Below are positions 20,050-28,857 of a stretch of 64,000 nt of DNA, piece after piece. The translations under genes were made by a program, and so were the position numbers. Numbering within the stretch: position 1 is the first letter of the stretch; each line of letters begins with the position of its first letter. Source of the stretch: Cyanobacteriota bacterium (lineage in GTDB: Bacteria; Cyanobacteriota; Cyanobacteriia; PCC-6307; Cyanobiaceae); NCBI GenBank assembly GCA_026389335.1, contig JAPLIB010000033.1:18589-82588 (forward strand), written 5' to 3'. The notes beneath the pieces are model-generated. The model had not been told where the DNA came from. It searched no databases and worked only from the letters and a program-made list of their open reading frames with translations.

Positions 20050-20439
20050 TCAGGCCGCTTCCGGTCTTGAGCCGAGCTGGGTCGGGGCCACGGCATCGAT
20101 GACCGGCCGGCCGGCGGCCTTCGCTGGGAGCGGGGTGGATTGCAGGATTGCGGCGACCCGGTGCAGTTCCTGGATCGCTTCGGCCCCTTCCAGCTTCACC
20201 AGCTCATGGCCGTCGCGGGATTCAATCCAGCTGATGCCGAAGTCCGAAACCAGGAAGCGCGCCATGTGGTTCTCGCCCAGGTCGGCGACAAAGGAGGCCC
20301 CCTGACAGTCACTGCCGTCGCCACAGCCGTAGCAGCTGGCGACATGGCCGCGTTTCTGCAGGCTGCTGGCGAGGGCCTGCAGGCTCATCACCAGATCACG
20401 CACCAGGGCCCGGTATTGCTCGGCCAATCGGGGAAACAT
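20050..20439 (-). CDS. DUF1815 family protein
   Basis: This 129-residue protein matches the cyanobacterial DUF1815 family by its stretches MFPRLAEQYRALVRDLVMSL, CYGCGDGSDCQGASFVADLG and MARFLVSDFGISWIESRDG. The Cys pattern CYGC...DC could bind a metal or form a disulfide, but no function is known to me for this family. The C-terminal 35 residues are poorly ordered Ala/Pro-rich sequence. It stands alone, convergent with recA and followed upstream by a DUF2839 gene on the same strand. Confidence 0.75.
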   Translation of the reverse strand: MFPRLAEQYRALVRDLVMSLQALASSLQKRGHVASCYGCGDGSDCQGASFVADLGENHMARFLVSDFGISWIESRDGHELVKLEGAEAIQELHRVAAILQSTPLPAKAAGRPVIDAVAPTQLGSRPEAA

Positions 20440-20640
20440 CAGGGACCCGAGAAGGACATCAGGGTCAAATCTAAGGTTTTCTTCCGATTTGCGGAGCGGA
20501 ACGGGGCCAAGTCAGTGGATCCACGTTTCCCCTGGCCTTCGGGTGGTCTGCCGGTCTGGGGTTGAGTCGCCCGTGGCGGCCCCATCCGTAGACCGCTGAA
20601 CCCAGGGGTGGTGGGGTTGATTCGGCGCTCTGATGGGACC

Positions 20641-20883
20641 TCAGCTATCGGCCAGGCTCCACCAGCCCGCCGCCGGGCCGATGAAGCGCACCGTGACCCA
20701 GAAGAGCACCAGGGCGCCGATGCCGAACCAGGCGCCGCGGGTGGTGAGCGAAACAAATCGGTCTGCCTGATTGCGGCTGAGCGGCAGCCAGGACACGATT
20801 CGTGGCGAGGTGTCTAGGGGTTTGTCGACCTTCTTCTGGCGTGGTGGCAGGCCCTGGATGGCGCGGCGCTTGGCTTCCCCCAT
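20641..20883 (-). CDS. DUF2839 family small membrane protein
   Basis: The 80-residue product begins MGEAKRRAIQGLPPRQKK, the usual start of cyanobacterial DUF2839 proteins. One hydrophobic helix follows near residues 50-72 (AWFGIGALVLFWVTVRFIGP). This predicts a single-pass membrane protein with a basic cytoplasmic N-terminus. The function is unknown. It is 201 bp upstream of the DUF1815 gene on the same strand. Confidence 0.75.
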   Translation of the reverse strand: MGEAKRRAIQGLPPRQKKVDKPLDTSPRIVSWLPLSRNQADRFVSLTTRGAWFGIGALVLFWVTVRFIGPAAGWWSLADS

Positions 20884-21422
20884 GGGGGTGGTTTCGGCAA
20901 CTGGCTGCAGGCTAGGTGCGATGCGTCCCCCTGCTCCGCCAGGGCCGCAGGGGGCTCCGGGGCCGGTTCGCCGCGCTCAGGTCGCTCGACGGACCGAAGC
21001 ATGGGCAGACCCGCCCTCTTGGTGCCTGCCATGACTGGATGCCCCCCCGCCGGTGCTGGCCCGGTTCATCAGGCGCAGAAGCAGCGGACCACAGCAAAAT
21101 CTCAGCTGAGGCCCAAGCATGGGCGGCCAAAGACCGCTGCCAGGGTGCTGGTTGAACGCCGTTGGGGCCCAGCCCTTCCCTGCAGGGGATTGGCGCCATC
21201 CCGGAGCGATCTGGTTCATTAAGAGGTGGCCAGCTGCCAACAGCTGGCCACCGAGTGTGCCGTGTCAGGCGGTGCCAAGCCGCCAACACGTCCGCAGGTC
21301 CCAGCTCGTTGGCGCCTGTGTGGTGCGCTCGCCCCATGGCTGTGCTCCTGAGCGGCTTCCAGCTGGAGGCCCGGGCCAGATCCCCCTGAGCCGGTGTGTC
21401 CGGGGAGGATCGGGAGGGGCGA
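20884..21422. other. non-coding stretch with a perfect 12-bp hairpin
   Basis: No gene is supported in these 539 bp; the open frames run in several directions and have unnatural composition. At 21225-21252 GGTGGCCAGCTG and CAGCTGGCCACC form a perfect 12-bp stem around a CCAA loop. It lies about 170 bp past the end of the minus-strand gene at 21423. There is no T-run on either side, so it is not a standard rho-independent terminator. Confidence 0.45.
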
Positions 21423-22880
21423 TCACCTGGGCAGGAGCCGGTTCAGTTGGACCCAGGGCTCAAGGGCGCTGAACACCTGCCGTCCCCAGCTGCGGGCGCG
21501 CAGGCGGCCATCGAGCACCGCCAGTCGCCCGCCCTGGCGCCGCAGGCTGGCCAGGCCCCGCTGCAGCCGATTCAAGGCATCGGGCAGCAGCAGTTCCCGG
21601 AACCAGTCCCGCCCCTGGCGGCGCAGCTCATTGACCTGGGCCGCCGTCAACGGATCCTCCAGGCTGGCGATCGGCAGCAGCGCCACGATCAGCTGGCTGG
21701 GCTGGGGCAGCCGGCCTTGGTGGTCCAGCCACCAGCTCCAGCGGCAGCAGATCACACCATTGCTTTCGGGGGCGGTGCTTTCCTGGCCGACGCGGCTGCC
21801 GAACTCGGCCGCCAGGCCGCTGGTGAGGCGCCGGCGCAGGTCGGCATCATCGAGCAGCACGATCGTCAGGCCCGCCTGGCCCAGCACCAGTCTGCGGCTC
21901 TGGTCCAGCAGGTGCTCGGCGAACTGGGGGCTGTTCGGCAGGGGCTGGCGCAACGGCGCATAGAGGGGGAGCGGGTCGGCCAGGGGGGGATCGCCCAGGT
22001 CTACGGTCACCGCCGGTTTCAGCCCCAGGGCGAGGGCGCTGGCGGGTGGCCCCTGGCTCCGGTCCGATCCGGCCAGCTCACCCACCAGAATGGCGCCGCG
22101 GCCACCGAGCAGGCCCTTCAGCTCCCGCAGCGGTGCCAGGGGCTGGCGATGACCCTGCCATTGCAACAGGTGGGGATCCACCTGGGCCCAGCTGCACCAG
22201 CCTTCCCCCTTGGCAGCCAGCCAGCGGTCCCAGGGGTCGGGCAGGGGGGCCAGCAGCGACAGCAGCTGGCGGATGGGCGCCTCCTCCTCCGGGGCCAGCG
22301 CCACCGGCTGACGGCCATGGCCTGGATGGCTGAAGATGCGCTGGCTCAGGCGTTGATGCAGTTTCAGCAGGCTGTCTTCGACGGCTGGCTGCGAGCGCCG
22401 CAGTCGGTCCCAGTCCTGGGGCTCGAGGCGGATGCCCATGGCCTGGCGCAGCTGCCACTCCAGCTTTTCGGCTTCCGGAATCACCAGCTGGCGTGGTCCC
22501 AGGCTTCCCTGGCGCCAGGCCTTGAGCAGTTCCTGATGGCTCAGCAGCCAGAGTTGACCCTCAGGCGCCGCCGTTGATCCTTGCCAGCAGGGCAGGGACA
22601 GCCCCACCGCCTGGAGGCGGGGCCATTCCACCTGCAGCAGGCGCAGGCGCAGGGCATCGCTCACCACCAGGGCCAGGGGGGTCTCGCCCAGGGCCAGAGG
22701 CACCAGCAAGCCGATCCACCAGCTCGGGTCGGTGCCCGGCACCAGTCGCACCAGGGTGTGATCCTGACGCCGCAGGCTGCGGGCCACCAGCCGGCTCAAG
22801 GTGAGATGGTGCGGCCAGCGTTCTGCTCCCTCTCCCTGCAGGAGAGCCTTGAGCTGCCGGTGGGCGCTGGCTTCCAACAT
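21423..22880 (-). CDS. conserved picocyanobacterial protein, helicase-like annotation uncertain
   Basis: This 485-residue protein starts MLEASAHRQLKALLQGEG at 22880 and contains WPHHLTLSRLVARSLRR and a long middle part rich in Leu, Gln and Trp. I recall homologs beside tyrA in marine Synechococcus and Prochlorococcus labelled as helicase. However, I do not see an intact Walker A (GxxxxGKT) here; the nearest segment is GGRGAILVGELAGSD. The frame is open upstream to 23207 but overlaps tyrA, which is divergent and starts at 22924. Function should be treated as unknown. Confidence 0.7.
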   Translation of the reverse strand: MLEASAHRQLKALLQGEGAERWPHHLTLSRLVARSLRRQDHTLVRLVPGTDPSWWIGLLVPLALGETPLALVVSDALRLRLLQVEWPRLQAVGLSLPCWQGSTAAPEGQLWLLSHQELLKAWRQGSLGPRQLVIPEAEKLEWQLRQAMGIRLEPQDWDRLRRSQPAVEDSLLKLHQRLSQRIFSHPGHGRQPVALAPEEEAPIRQLLSLLAPLPDPWDRWLAAKGEGWCSWAQVDPHLLQWQGHRQPLAPLRELKGLLGGRGAILVGELAGSDRSQGPPASALALGLKPAVTVDLGDPPLADPLPLYAPLRQPLPNSPQFAEHLLDQSRRLVLGQAGLTIVLLDDADLRRRLTSGLAAEFGSRVGQESTAPESNGVICCRWSWWLDHQGRLPQPSQLIVALLPIASLEDPLTAAQVNELRRQGRDWFRELLLPDALNRLQRGLASLRRQGGRLAVLDGRLRARSWGRQVFSALEPWVQLNRLLPR

Positions 22881-22923
22881 GGCTGGATCGTAGGAAGCTG
22901 GCAGCCATGACTTCGCAGCGACG

Positions 22924-23823
22924 ATGACAGCTCTCTGGCAGCGCCATCCGGTGGGGATCGTCGGTCTGGGCCTGATCGGTGGTTCTCTTGGCCTCGATCT
23001 GCTTGCCAGGGGGGCAACGGTGCGGGCCCTCGTGCATCGGCAGGCCACGGTCGATCGGGCCAGGCAGCGGGGCCTGGCCAGCGAGGTGTCCATCGAGCCG
23101 GAGGTGCTGCGCGACTGTGGCCTGGTGGTGCTGGCCCTGCCGCTCGATCGCTTGCTGGACCCTTCGCCCCAGCTGCTGGCTGCCCTGCCGCCCGATGCGG
23201 TGATCACCGATGTGGGATCGGTGAAGCTGCCGGTGCTTCAGACCTGGACCTCCCTGCTGGGACCTGGGCGGGCCGGGCGTTTTGTGGCCTCGCACCCGAT
23301 GGCGGGGACGGCCCAGGCCGGGGTGGAGGCGGGGGTGGCCGGCCTGTTCCAGGGGCGGCCCTGGGTGGCGACCCCGGCGGAAGGCACGGACCCCCAGGCC
23401 CTGGCGGCGGTGGCGGACTTGGCCGCGGCCCTCGGCGCTCGCTGGCTCACCTGTGCCGCCGCCGACCACGACCGGGCGGTGGCCTTGATCTCCCATCTGC
23501 CCGTGCTGGTGAGCGCCGCCCTGCTCCAGGCCGCTGATCACGGTGCTGCCGCTGCGACGGCTCTGGATCCCGGGGCGCGAACGTTGCCCCAGCTGGTGCG
23601 TTGTCTGGCCTCCAGTGGCTTTGCCGACACCACCAGGGTCGGGGGCGGCAACCCGGAGCTGGGCACCCTGATGGCGCGGGGCAATCGGGTGCCGCTGCTG
23701 GCGGCCCTCGCCCAGTACCGCCAGGCCCTGGCCGATCTGGAGCAGTTGGTGGCCGGCGAATGCTGGCCTGAGCTCCAGGCCTCCCTGGCCGAGGCCTCGC
23801 GGCTGCGACCGGAATTTCTCTGA
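22924..23823 (+). CDS. tyrA: prephenate/arogenate dehydrogenase
   Basis: TyrA carries out the oxidative step of tyrosine biosynthesis; cyanobacterial enzymes generally use arogenate and NADP+. The 299-residue product has a Rossmann motif GIVGLGLIGGSLG at residues 11-23, TDVGSVKLPVL, the catalytic-region ASHPMAGTAQAGVEAG and HLPVLVSAALLQAADHG. A final helical domain follows. It is divergent from the gene at 21423-22880 with only 43 bp between starts, so their promoters overlap. Confidence 0.93.
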   Translation: MTALWQRHPVGIVGLGLIGGSLGLDLLARGATVRALVHRQATVDRARQRGLASEVSIEPEVLRDCGLVVLALPLDRLLDPSPQLLAALPPDAVITDVGSVKLPVLQTWTSLLGPGRAGRFVASHPMAGTAQAGVEAGVAGLFQGRPWVATPAEGTDPQALAAVADLAAALGARWLTCAAADHDRAVALISHLPVLVSAALLQAADHGAAAATALDPGARTLPQLVRCLASSGFADTTRVGGGNPELGTLMARGNRVPLLAALAQYRQALADLEQLVAGECWPELQASLAEASRLRPEFL

Positions 23824-23842
23824 AGGGGGCTCCGGCGGGGCT

Positions 23843-25348
23843 TCAGGTGTTGAGGATGGGGTGATCGAGCTGCAGCGCCCGCCCCTGGCGCTGCAGCAGC
23901 TGACGGCAGGCCATCAGGGCCGAGAGGCTGACCCCGGCGGTGCCCTCGCCGGGGTGGATCGAATCGCCGCACAGCCACAGGCCCGGGATCGGCGTACGGC
24001 TGGCCAGGCCGAAGGGCCCGAAGCGCAGGGGCTGCTGGCCCAGGCCGCCCACCCAGCCCCAGGGCCGCCCGGTCCAGCCCGCGAAGCCGCGGGGGGTGGC
24101 CAGTTCCTGGTGGCGCCATGCCTCAGGCCCCAGGCCCAGCAGCTGGCCGAGACCGGCCTGAATGCCTGCGATGGCGCTCTGTTTGCGGGCCTGATACCCG
24201 GCTTCGTCGCCCTCGAACCAGGGCCGGGCCGGGGTGAACACACTGGCGATCACCGTGGCCTGCCCCGCTGGGGCCCGCCCGTCGCCCTCCTGGCTGATCG
24301 AGACGAACAACGGACCCGGATCGCCCCAGTCGAGCTGCAGGTGGGAGGCACAGTCCGGGGGCAGCTGGTCGCGCGCGACGGCGCCATAGAACACCAGGGC
24401 GCCGCTGGGTTCCGGCAGCTGGGCGAGGCGCTGGCGGTAGCCGCTGGGGAGCTGGCCACCCAGCAACGCCGGCAGGCTCTGGGGCGGCAGGGTGACGATC
24501 ACATCGTCGGCTTCGAGGACAAAGGGGCGTTGACCAGGCGCTTCGCCGTGCAGGCTCCAGGCTCTGTCCTTGCCGGGGGCTTCGATCCGCTGCACCCGGT
24601 GGCGGAGCCGCAGCCGGCCACCCGCCTGGGCCAGCCCCTGCTCCAGGGCCGCGGCCAGGGTTTGCATCGAACCCTGGAGATGCCAAAGCCCCAGGGGTTC
24701 CTGCACCATTGAGAGCACGGTGGCGCCATAGAGGGCGGCAGTGCGTGCCGCCGGTTCCTGGGAATAGAGCCGCAGCTGCAGATCGAGAAAGCGCCGCAGG
24801 CGGCGATCGTCACCGCAGCCGCTGAGGTTCTGCAGATCGGCGATGCTGGCCGTGGTCAGCAGGCCGCTCAGCAGGTTGCCGGCGCTGAGAGCGCCCAGCA
24901 GTTGCCCCAGATCCCACCAGCTACGGGGCGGCAGCACCGGATCCCTGGCAGCGAAGCCCCAGTTGGCCTGATGAATGGCCTCACAGAGGCGCCAGAAGCT
25001 CTCGCTGCCAGGAAATTGGCGCTGGCGTTCCTGGCGCCAGCGCTCGGGATCCCGGTGGATGCGCACCGGCGCCCGCCCATCGGCCAGATCCACGACGCAG
25101 CCGGGATCCAGCGGTTCGGCGGCCGGTGGCGCCACGTTCAGATGCTGGAACAGGCGCTGATGAATGCCGCCGGCCTCCAGTCCTGCCACCTGGGTGGCAC
25201 CCACATCGAACACATAGGACCCGCGGCGGAACGTGCCGGCGCAGCCGCCGCTCTGGTGGTGGGCCTCCAGCAGCTCCACCCGCAGGCCCTGTTTGGCCAG
25301 CAGGCTGGCGGCCGTGAGGCCGGCAATCCCAGCACCCACCACGGCCAC
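23843..25348 (-). CDS. carotenoid desaturase-like FAD oxidoreductase (CrtD-like)
   Basis: The N-terminus [20 protein letters not shown] is an FAD/NAD-binding dinucleotide motif, and the next segment [19 protein letters not shown] is typical of phytoene-dehydrogenase-like enzymes. The C-terminal [20 protein letters not shown] is the second FAD-binding motif of the CrtI/CrtD/CrtH group. At 501 residues the size fits CrtD, a 3,4-desaturase for glycosylated carotenoids, but CrtH-like isomerases or other family members are possible. The start is the GTG at 25348; no ATG is present upstream in frame. It is convergent with tyrA. Confidence 0.75.
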   Translation of the reverse strand: MAVVGAGIAGLTAASLLAKQGLRVELLEAHHQSGGCAGTFRRGSYVFDVGATQVAGLEAGGIHQRLFQHLNVAPPAAEPLDPGCVVDLADGRAPVRIHRDPERWRQERQRQFPGSESFWRLCEAIHQANWGFAARDPVLPPRSWWDLGQLLGALSAGNLLSGLLTTASIADLQNLSGCGDDRRLRRFLDLQLRLYSQEPAARTAALYGATVLSMVQEPLGLWHLQGSMQTLAAALEQGLAQAGGRLRLRHRVQRIEAPGKDRAWSLHGEAPGQRPFVLEADDVIVTLPPQSLPALLGGQLPSGYRQRLAQLPEPSGALVFYGAVARDQLPPDCASHLQLDWGDPGPLFVSISQEGDGRAPAGQATVIASVFTPARPWFEGDEAGYQARKQSAIAGIQAGLGQLLGLGPEAWRHQELATPRGFAGWTGRPWGWVGGLGQQPLRFGPFGLASRTPIPGLWLCGDSIHPGEGTAGVSLSALMACRQLLQRQGRALQLDHPILNT

Positions 25349-25419
25349 GTCGATGGGGCGGGGTGCTTCCGGGCGTTGGGGGCTATCCGGCGCAGGCGCC
25401 TCGGGCGGATCGGTTGAAA

Positions 25420-25634
25420 TGGCGGGCCAGATTCTGGGGCTGACCCTAGGGATCCTCTGGCTGGGGCTGGGGCTGGCCGGTGCTGGGGCTGCCGCGGCAG
25501 CGCCTGGGCGTCAGGCTGAACCGTTGTTTCCGTTGCGCAGCCATGGGGCGTTCCGGCTTCGCGTCGCTGGCCCCCTGGCTGGCCGAACACCTGGGGGTGA
25601 CGCTGCAGGCGCAGCGCTCCGTCGCCGGCGGTGA
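25420..25634 (+). CDS. possible small membrane protein
   Basis: An ATG at 25420 opens a 71-codon frame. Its first 30 residues form one hydrophobic helix ([20 protein letters not shown]), and the rest is basic and Pro/Gly-rich. It overlaps the start of the next gene, so at most its first half is likely to matter, possibly as a coupled leader peptide. It is divergent from the desaturase gene. Coding is uncertain because high GC content favours such frames. Confidence 0.3.
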
Positions 25635-26481
25635 CATCCACAGGGCCTGGCGGCTCGAGCTGGAGGGGGGTGGCCGCCTGTTTGCCAAAACCACCCGGGC
25701 CGAGGCCCTGGCGTTGCTGGAGGCCGAGGCCGATGGCCTGGCGGCCCTGGCGGCGGCGGCCGATCCAAGGCGGCTGACGGTGCCCCAACCCCTGGCCCTG
25801 GGGCTGGTGGGGGCGCAGGCCGTGCTGGTGCTGCCTTGGCTGGAGCTGGAGTCAGGGGGGCAAAGCGCCGCTGGCTGGCTGGCCTTTGGGGCCTCCCTCG
25901 CCGCTCTGCACCGTCGCAGCCTGGCGGCGGCCATGGCCCCGCACGATCGCTGCGACGGCAGCTTCGGCTGGGGCCGCGACAACGTCATCGGCGCCACGCC
26001 TCAGGCCAATGGCTGGGGCCGCGACTGGGGTCGCTTCTTCGCCGAGCGCCGGCTGGCGCCCCAGCTGGAGCTCCTGGCCTGCAACTCCGGGGCGCTGCCG
26101 GGAGCCGCGGAGCTGCTGGAGCGACTGCCGATCTGGCTGGCCTCGCACCAGCCCGAGGCCGCTCTGGTGCATGGCGATCTCTGGAGCGGCAATGCCGGCC
26201 TGGAGTCCGCCGGCCGCGGCGCCCTGTTCGATCCGGCGGTGCACCGGGCCGACCGGGAGGTGGATCTGGCGATGGCCCGGCTGTTCGGAGGCTTCCCGGC
26301 GGGGTTCTTCGCCGGCTACGAGCGGTCCTGGCCCCTGCCGGCCGGCCATCAGCAGCGGCGGCCTCTGTACAACCTGTATCACCTGCTCAACCACGCCAAC
26401 CTGTTCGGCGGTGGCTATCGGCAGCAGGCCCAGCAGTCGATCCAGACCTTGCTGGGCCAGGGCCCCAATGGATTGGGTTGA
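25543..26481 (+). CDS. fructosamine/ketosamine kinase-like protein
   Basis: Fructosamine kinases phosphorylate sugar amines on glycated proteins and so start their repair. This 312-residue protein has the kinase-like core: RLFAKTTRAEALALLEAEA (ATP-binding Lys region), ALVHGDLWSGN at residues 207-217 (catalytic loop, Asp at 212) and GALFDPAVHRADREVDLAMA with the metal-binding Asp. The C-terminus LYNLYHLLNHANLFGGGYR is also typical. The frame is open from 25480; the ATG at 25543 was chosen because the match begins there. Confidence 0.85.
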   Translation: MGRSGFASLAPWLAEHLGVTLQAQRSVAGGDIHRAWRLELEGGGRLFAKTTRAEALALLEAEADGLAALAAAADPRRLTVPQPLALGLVGAQAVLVLPWLELESGGQSAAGWLAFGASLAALHRRSLAAAMAPHDRCDGSFGWGRDNVIGATPQANGWGRDWGRFFAERRLAPQLELLACNSGALPGAAELLERLPIWLASHQPEAALVHGDLWSGNAGLESAGRGALFDPAVHRADREVDLAMARLFGGFPAGFFAGYERSWPLPAGHQQRRPLYNLYHLLNHANLFGGGYRQQAQQSIQTLLGQGPNGLG

Positions 26482-26630
26482 GCGCCGTCGCGATCCGCGC
26501 CCTGGTCTTGATCAGCAGCGCCAGGGCCGGTCCTGGTGGGATCAGCCCCAGCTGGATGCGGCCCACGTTGGGCAGCCGCGGCCGGAGGATGGGCCTTGGT
26601 TCTGGTCAACAGAGAGTTCAGCCAACAACA

Positions 26631-26655
26631 AAGCCTGCCCCAAGGGGGCAGGCTT
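26631..26655 (-). terminator. rho-independent-like terminator of the CAAD gene
   Basis: AAGCCTGCCCC pairs with GGGGCAGGCTT around a short AAG loop. On the minus strand the stem is followed by TTTGTTGTT, a T-rich tail. It lies 59 bp past the end of the minus-strand CAAD gene at 26714 and can also shield against plus-strand readthrough from the fructosamine-kinase-like gene. Confidence 0.7.
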
Positions 26656-26713
26656 GCGTTTCAGGCCGGGGCAGGCTGCTCGGCCCGCTCAGTTCCGCTC
26701 TTTTCCGTGCAGC

Positions 26714-27124
26714 TCAGCCGAGGTATTCCTTGCGCACACCCTGCAACTTGGCGATCACGGCGTTGCGCTTCTCGCCGGTGGTGAGGTTATGCCAGCTCCA
26801 TTGGCCCACCACGACGAGGCCGAGCAGCTCCAGCAGGCCCGGAATGATCGGCAGCAGATTGATGGTGTCGAGCACGCCCTTGATCAGGATCTGGGCAACG
26901 ATCACCGCCAGGATGATGCCGGCGGCTTTGCCGATTTTCCCCATCTGGGTCCAATCCACCTTGTCGAGGGTCTCGTTGACCTTGCCGATCACCTCGCCGT
27001 AGCGCTCGCTGAAGTCAAAGCCCCCATCCGCTGGGCTGCCCGAAGCCTGGCTGCCGGCAGCCTTGGAGCCAGCGACGCTTTCCATTACCTCGTTGCTGGT
27101 GTCACTGGTGGTGGTGTCACTCAT
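26714..27124 (-). CDS. CAAD / CURT1-type thylakoid membrane protein
   Basis: CAAD-domain proteins of cyanobacteria include CurT, which bends thylakoid membranes. This 136-residue protein has a Ser/Thr/Gly-rich N-terminal 40 residues, an amphipathic stretch (YGEVIGKVNETLDKVDWTQM) and two hydrophobic helices near 69-86 (IILAVIVAQILIKGVLDT) and 90-107 (LPIIPGLLELLGLVVVGQ). It ends with KRNAVIAKLQGVRKEYLG, the usual C-terminal helix. No tRNA synthetase domain is attached, so it is a stand-alone CAAD protein. Confidence 0.85.
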   Translation of the reverse strand: MSDTTTSDTSNEVMESVAGSKAAGSQASGSPADGGFDFSERYGEVIGKVNETLDKVDWTQMGKIGKAAGIILAVIVAQILIKGVLDTINLLPIIPGLLELLGLVVVGQWSWHNLTTGEKRNAVIAKLQGVRKEYLG

Positions 27125-27168
27125 GGAGGGGAAGTACTCACGTACGGCACGGCCGGTAACTTACCGCT

Positions 27169-27627
27169 GTGGACCCTTACTTGCCAGGGGAGATCAGGAT
27201 CGATCGGCTGGCGCTGACGGTTCTGCGGGCCGATCTGGGCGGTGCCCTGCCCCTGGAGGGCTGTGGGCTGTTGCTGGGTCTGCGTGATGGGCCCCTCTGG
27301 CGGATTCGGCGGATCTGGCCCTGTCGCAACATCTGGGAGCCGGCCGCCGAGCGCCCGCGGCGGTTTGCGATTGATCCGCGCGAGCAGCTGCTGGCCCAGC
27401 GCTGGGCTCGGCAGCACGGCTGGCAGGTGCTGGGCTCGGCCCACAGCCATCCCAGCAGCGAGCCGGTGCCCTCAGCGATCGATTGCCAGCTGGCCTTCGC
27501 GCCGACGCTGATGCTGATCCTGGGGCTGGCCGCAGCCCCTGAGCAGGAGCTCACCGCCTGGTGGCTGGAGGGTGAGGCTCAGCCAGGCAGTCCTTACCGG
27601 CGCCTGGGGTGGAGAATGGAGGATTGA
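27169..27627 (+). CDS. JAMM/MPN+ metalloprotease-like protein
   Basis: The 152-residue protein has a complete JAMM zinc motif: Glu in PLEGCGLLLG and SAHSHPSSEPVPSAID, giving His-x-His-Pro-x6-Ser-x2-Asp. Bacterial JAMM proteins of this small kind cleave C-terminal extensions from ubiquitin-like sulfur carriers. The next gene, 52 bp downstream on the same strand, is a ThiF/MoeB-type activating enzyme with a rhodanese domain, which supports a sulfur-carrier role. Substrate and pathway are inference. Confidence 0.82.
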   Translation: MDPYLPGEIRIDRLALTVLRADLGGALPLEGCGLLLGLRDGPLWRIRRIWPCRNIWEPAAERPRRFAIDPREQLLAQRWARQHGWQVLGSAHSHPSSEPVPSAIDCQLAFAPTLMLILGLAAAPEQELTAWWLEGEAQPGSPYRRLGWRMED

Positions 27628-27679
27628 GCCGTAGGCAGCCGTACTGCTGCGGCAAGTGGTTCACGCTTTCTCCCCAGCC

Positions 27680-28852
27680 ATGATTCCTCCCGACACCAGC
27701 GGCGTTCAGCTCAGTCCCGATGAGGTGGCCCGTTTTTCGCGCCATCTGATCCTGCCGGAGGTGGGGATGGAGGGCCAGAAGCGGTTGAAGGCGGCCTCGG
27801 TGCTCTGCGTCGGTACGGGCGGCCTGGGATCACCGCTGCTGCTCTATCTGGCCGCCGCCGGCGTGGGCCGTCTCGGCATCGTTGATTTCGATGTGGTGGA
27901 CCACAGCAACCTGCAGCGGCAGGTGATCCACGGCACCAGCTGGGTGGGCAAGCCCAAGATTGAATCGGCGAAGGCCCGCATCCTCGAGCTCAATCCTCAC
28001 TGCCAGGTGGATCTCTACGAGACCGCGCTCACCAGCGAGAACGCCCTGGAGATCATCGCCGGCTACGACCTGGTGTGTGACGGCACTGACAACTTCCCCA
28101 CCCGCTACCTGGTCAACGACGCCTGCGTGCTGCTGGGCAAGCCGAATGTGTATGGCTCGATCTTCCGCTTTGAAGGCCAGGCCACGGTGTTCAATCTCGA
28201 TGCCGCCAGTCCCAACTACCGCGATCTCTTCCCCGAGCCGCCACCGCCGGGCATGGTGCCCTCCTGCGCCGAAGGCGGCGTGGTGGGGGTGCTGCCCGGC
28301 ATCATCGGTGTGATTCAGGCCACCGAGGCGCTGAAGATCATCACCGGCATCGGCACCACCTTGAGTGGCCGCCTGCTGCTGTTCGATGCCCTGCAGATGA
28401 AGTTCCGCGAGCTCAAGTTGCGGCCCAATCCGGAGCGCCCGGTGATCGAGAAGCTGATTGACTATCAGGAGTTCTGCGGAGTGGGTGGCACCGCTCCCGG
28501 TCAGGAGGAGGCAGGAGCCGTGATCAGCATCAGTGTCAAGGAATTGCAGGCGTTGCTGGCGGGCGATACCGGTGGTCTGGTGCTTCTCGATGTGCGCAAT
28601 CCTCCCGAAGTAGAGATTGCGGCTATTCCCGGCGCCCTGTTGATTCCCCTGGATCGCATCGAAAGCGGTGAGGCGGTGGAGGAGGTGCGCCGGCTGGCTG
28701 CGGGCAAGACCCTCTACGTGCATTGCAAGCTGGGCGGGCGCTCGGCCAAGGCGCTGATCGCCTTGGCACGGCACGGCATCGAGGGCGTGAATGTGGCCGG
28801 TGGTATCCAGGCCTGGAGTCAGGAGGTGGATCCCTCCGTGCCCCAGTACTGA
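27680..28852 (+). CDS. moeB: MoeB-type sulfur-carrier adenylyltransferase with C-terminal rhodanese domain
   Basis: The 390-residue protein adenylates the C-terminus of small sulfur carriers such as MoaD or ThiS and may load sulfur through its rhodanese domain. Residues 45-50 GTGGLG form the nucleotide-binding loop, followed by DFDVVDHSNLQRQVIHG and CDGTDNFPTRYLVNDAC. The rhodanese domain (about 285-385) has the active-site Cys in LYVHCKLGGRSAKAL. The upstream JAMM gene and a channel gene starting 5 bp after its stop suggest co-transcription. The ATG at 27680 was chosen over the upstream GTG at 27656. Confidence 0.9.
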   Translation: MIPPDTSGVQLSPDEVARFSRHLILPEVGMEGQKRLKAASVLCVGTGGLGSPLLLYLAAAGVGRLGIVDFDVVDHSNLQRQVIHGTSWVGKPKIESAKARILELNPHCQVDLYETALTSENALEIIAGYDLVCDGTDNFPTRYLVNDACVLLGKPNVYGSIFRFEGQATVFNLDAASPNYRDLFPEPPPPGMVPSCAEGGVVGVLPGIIGVIQATEALKIITGIGTTLSGRLLLFDALQMKFRELKLRPNPERPVIEKLIDYQEFCGVGGTAPGQEEAGAVISISVKELQALLAGDTGGLVLLDVRNPPEVEIAAIPGALLIPLDRIESGEAVEEVRRLAAGKTLYVHCKLGGRSAKALIALARHGIEGVNVAGGIQAWSQEVDPSVPQY

Positions 28853-28857
28853 GCACG

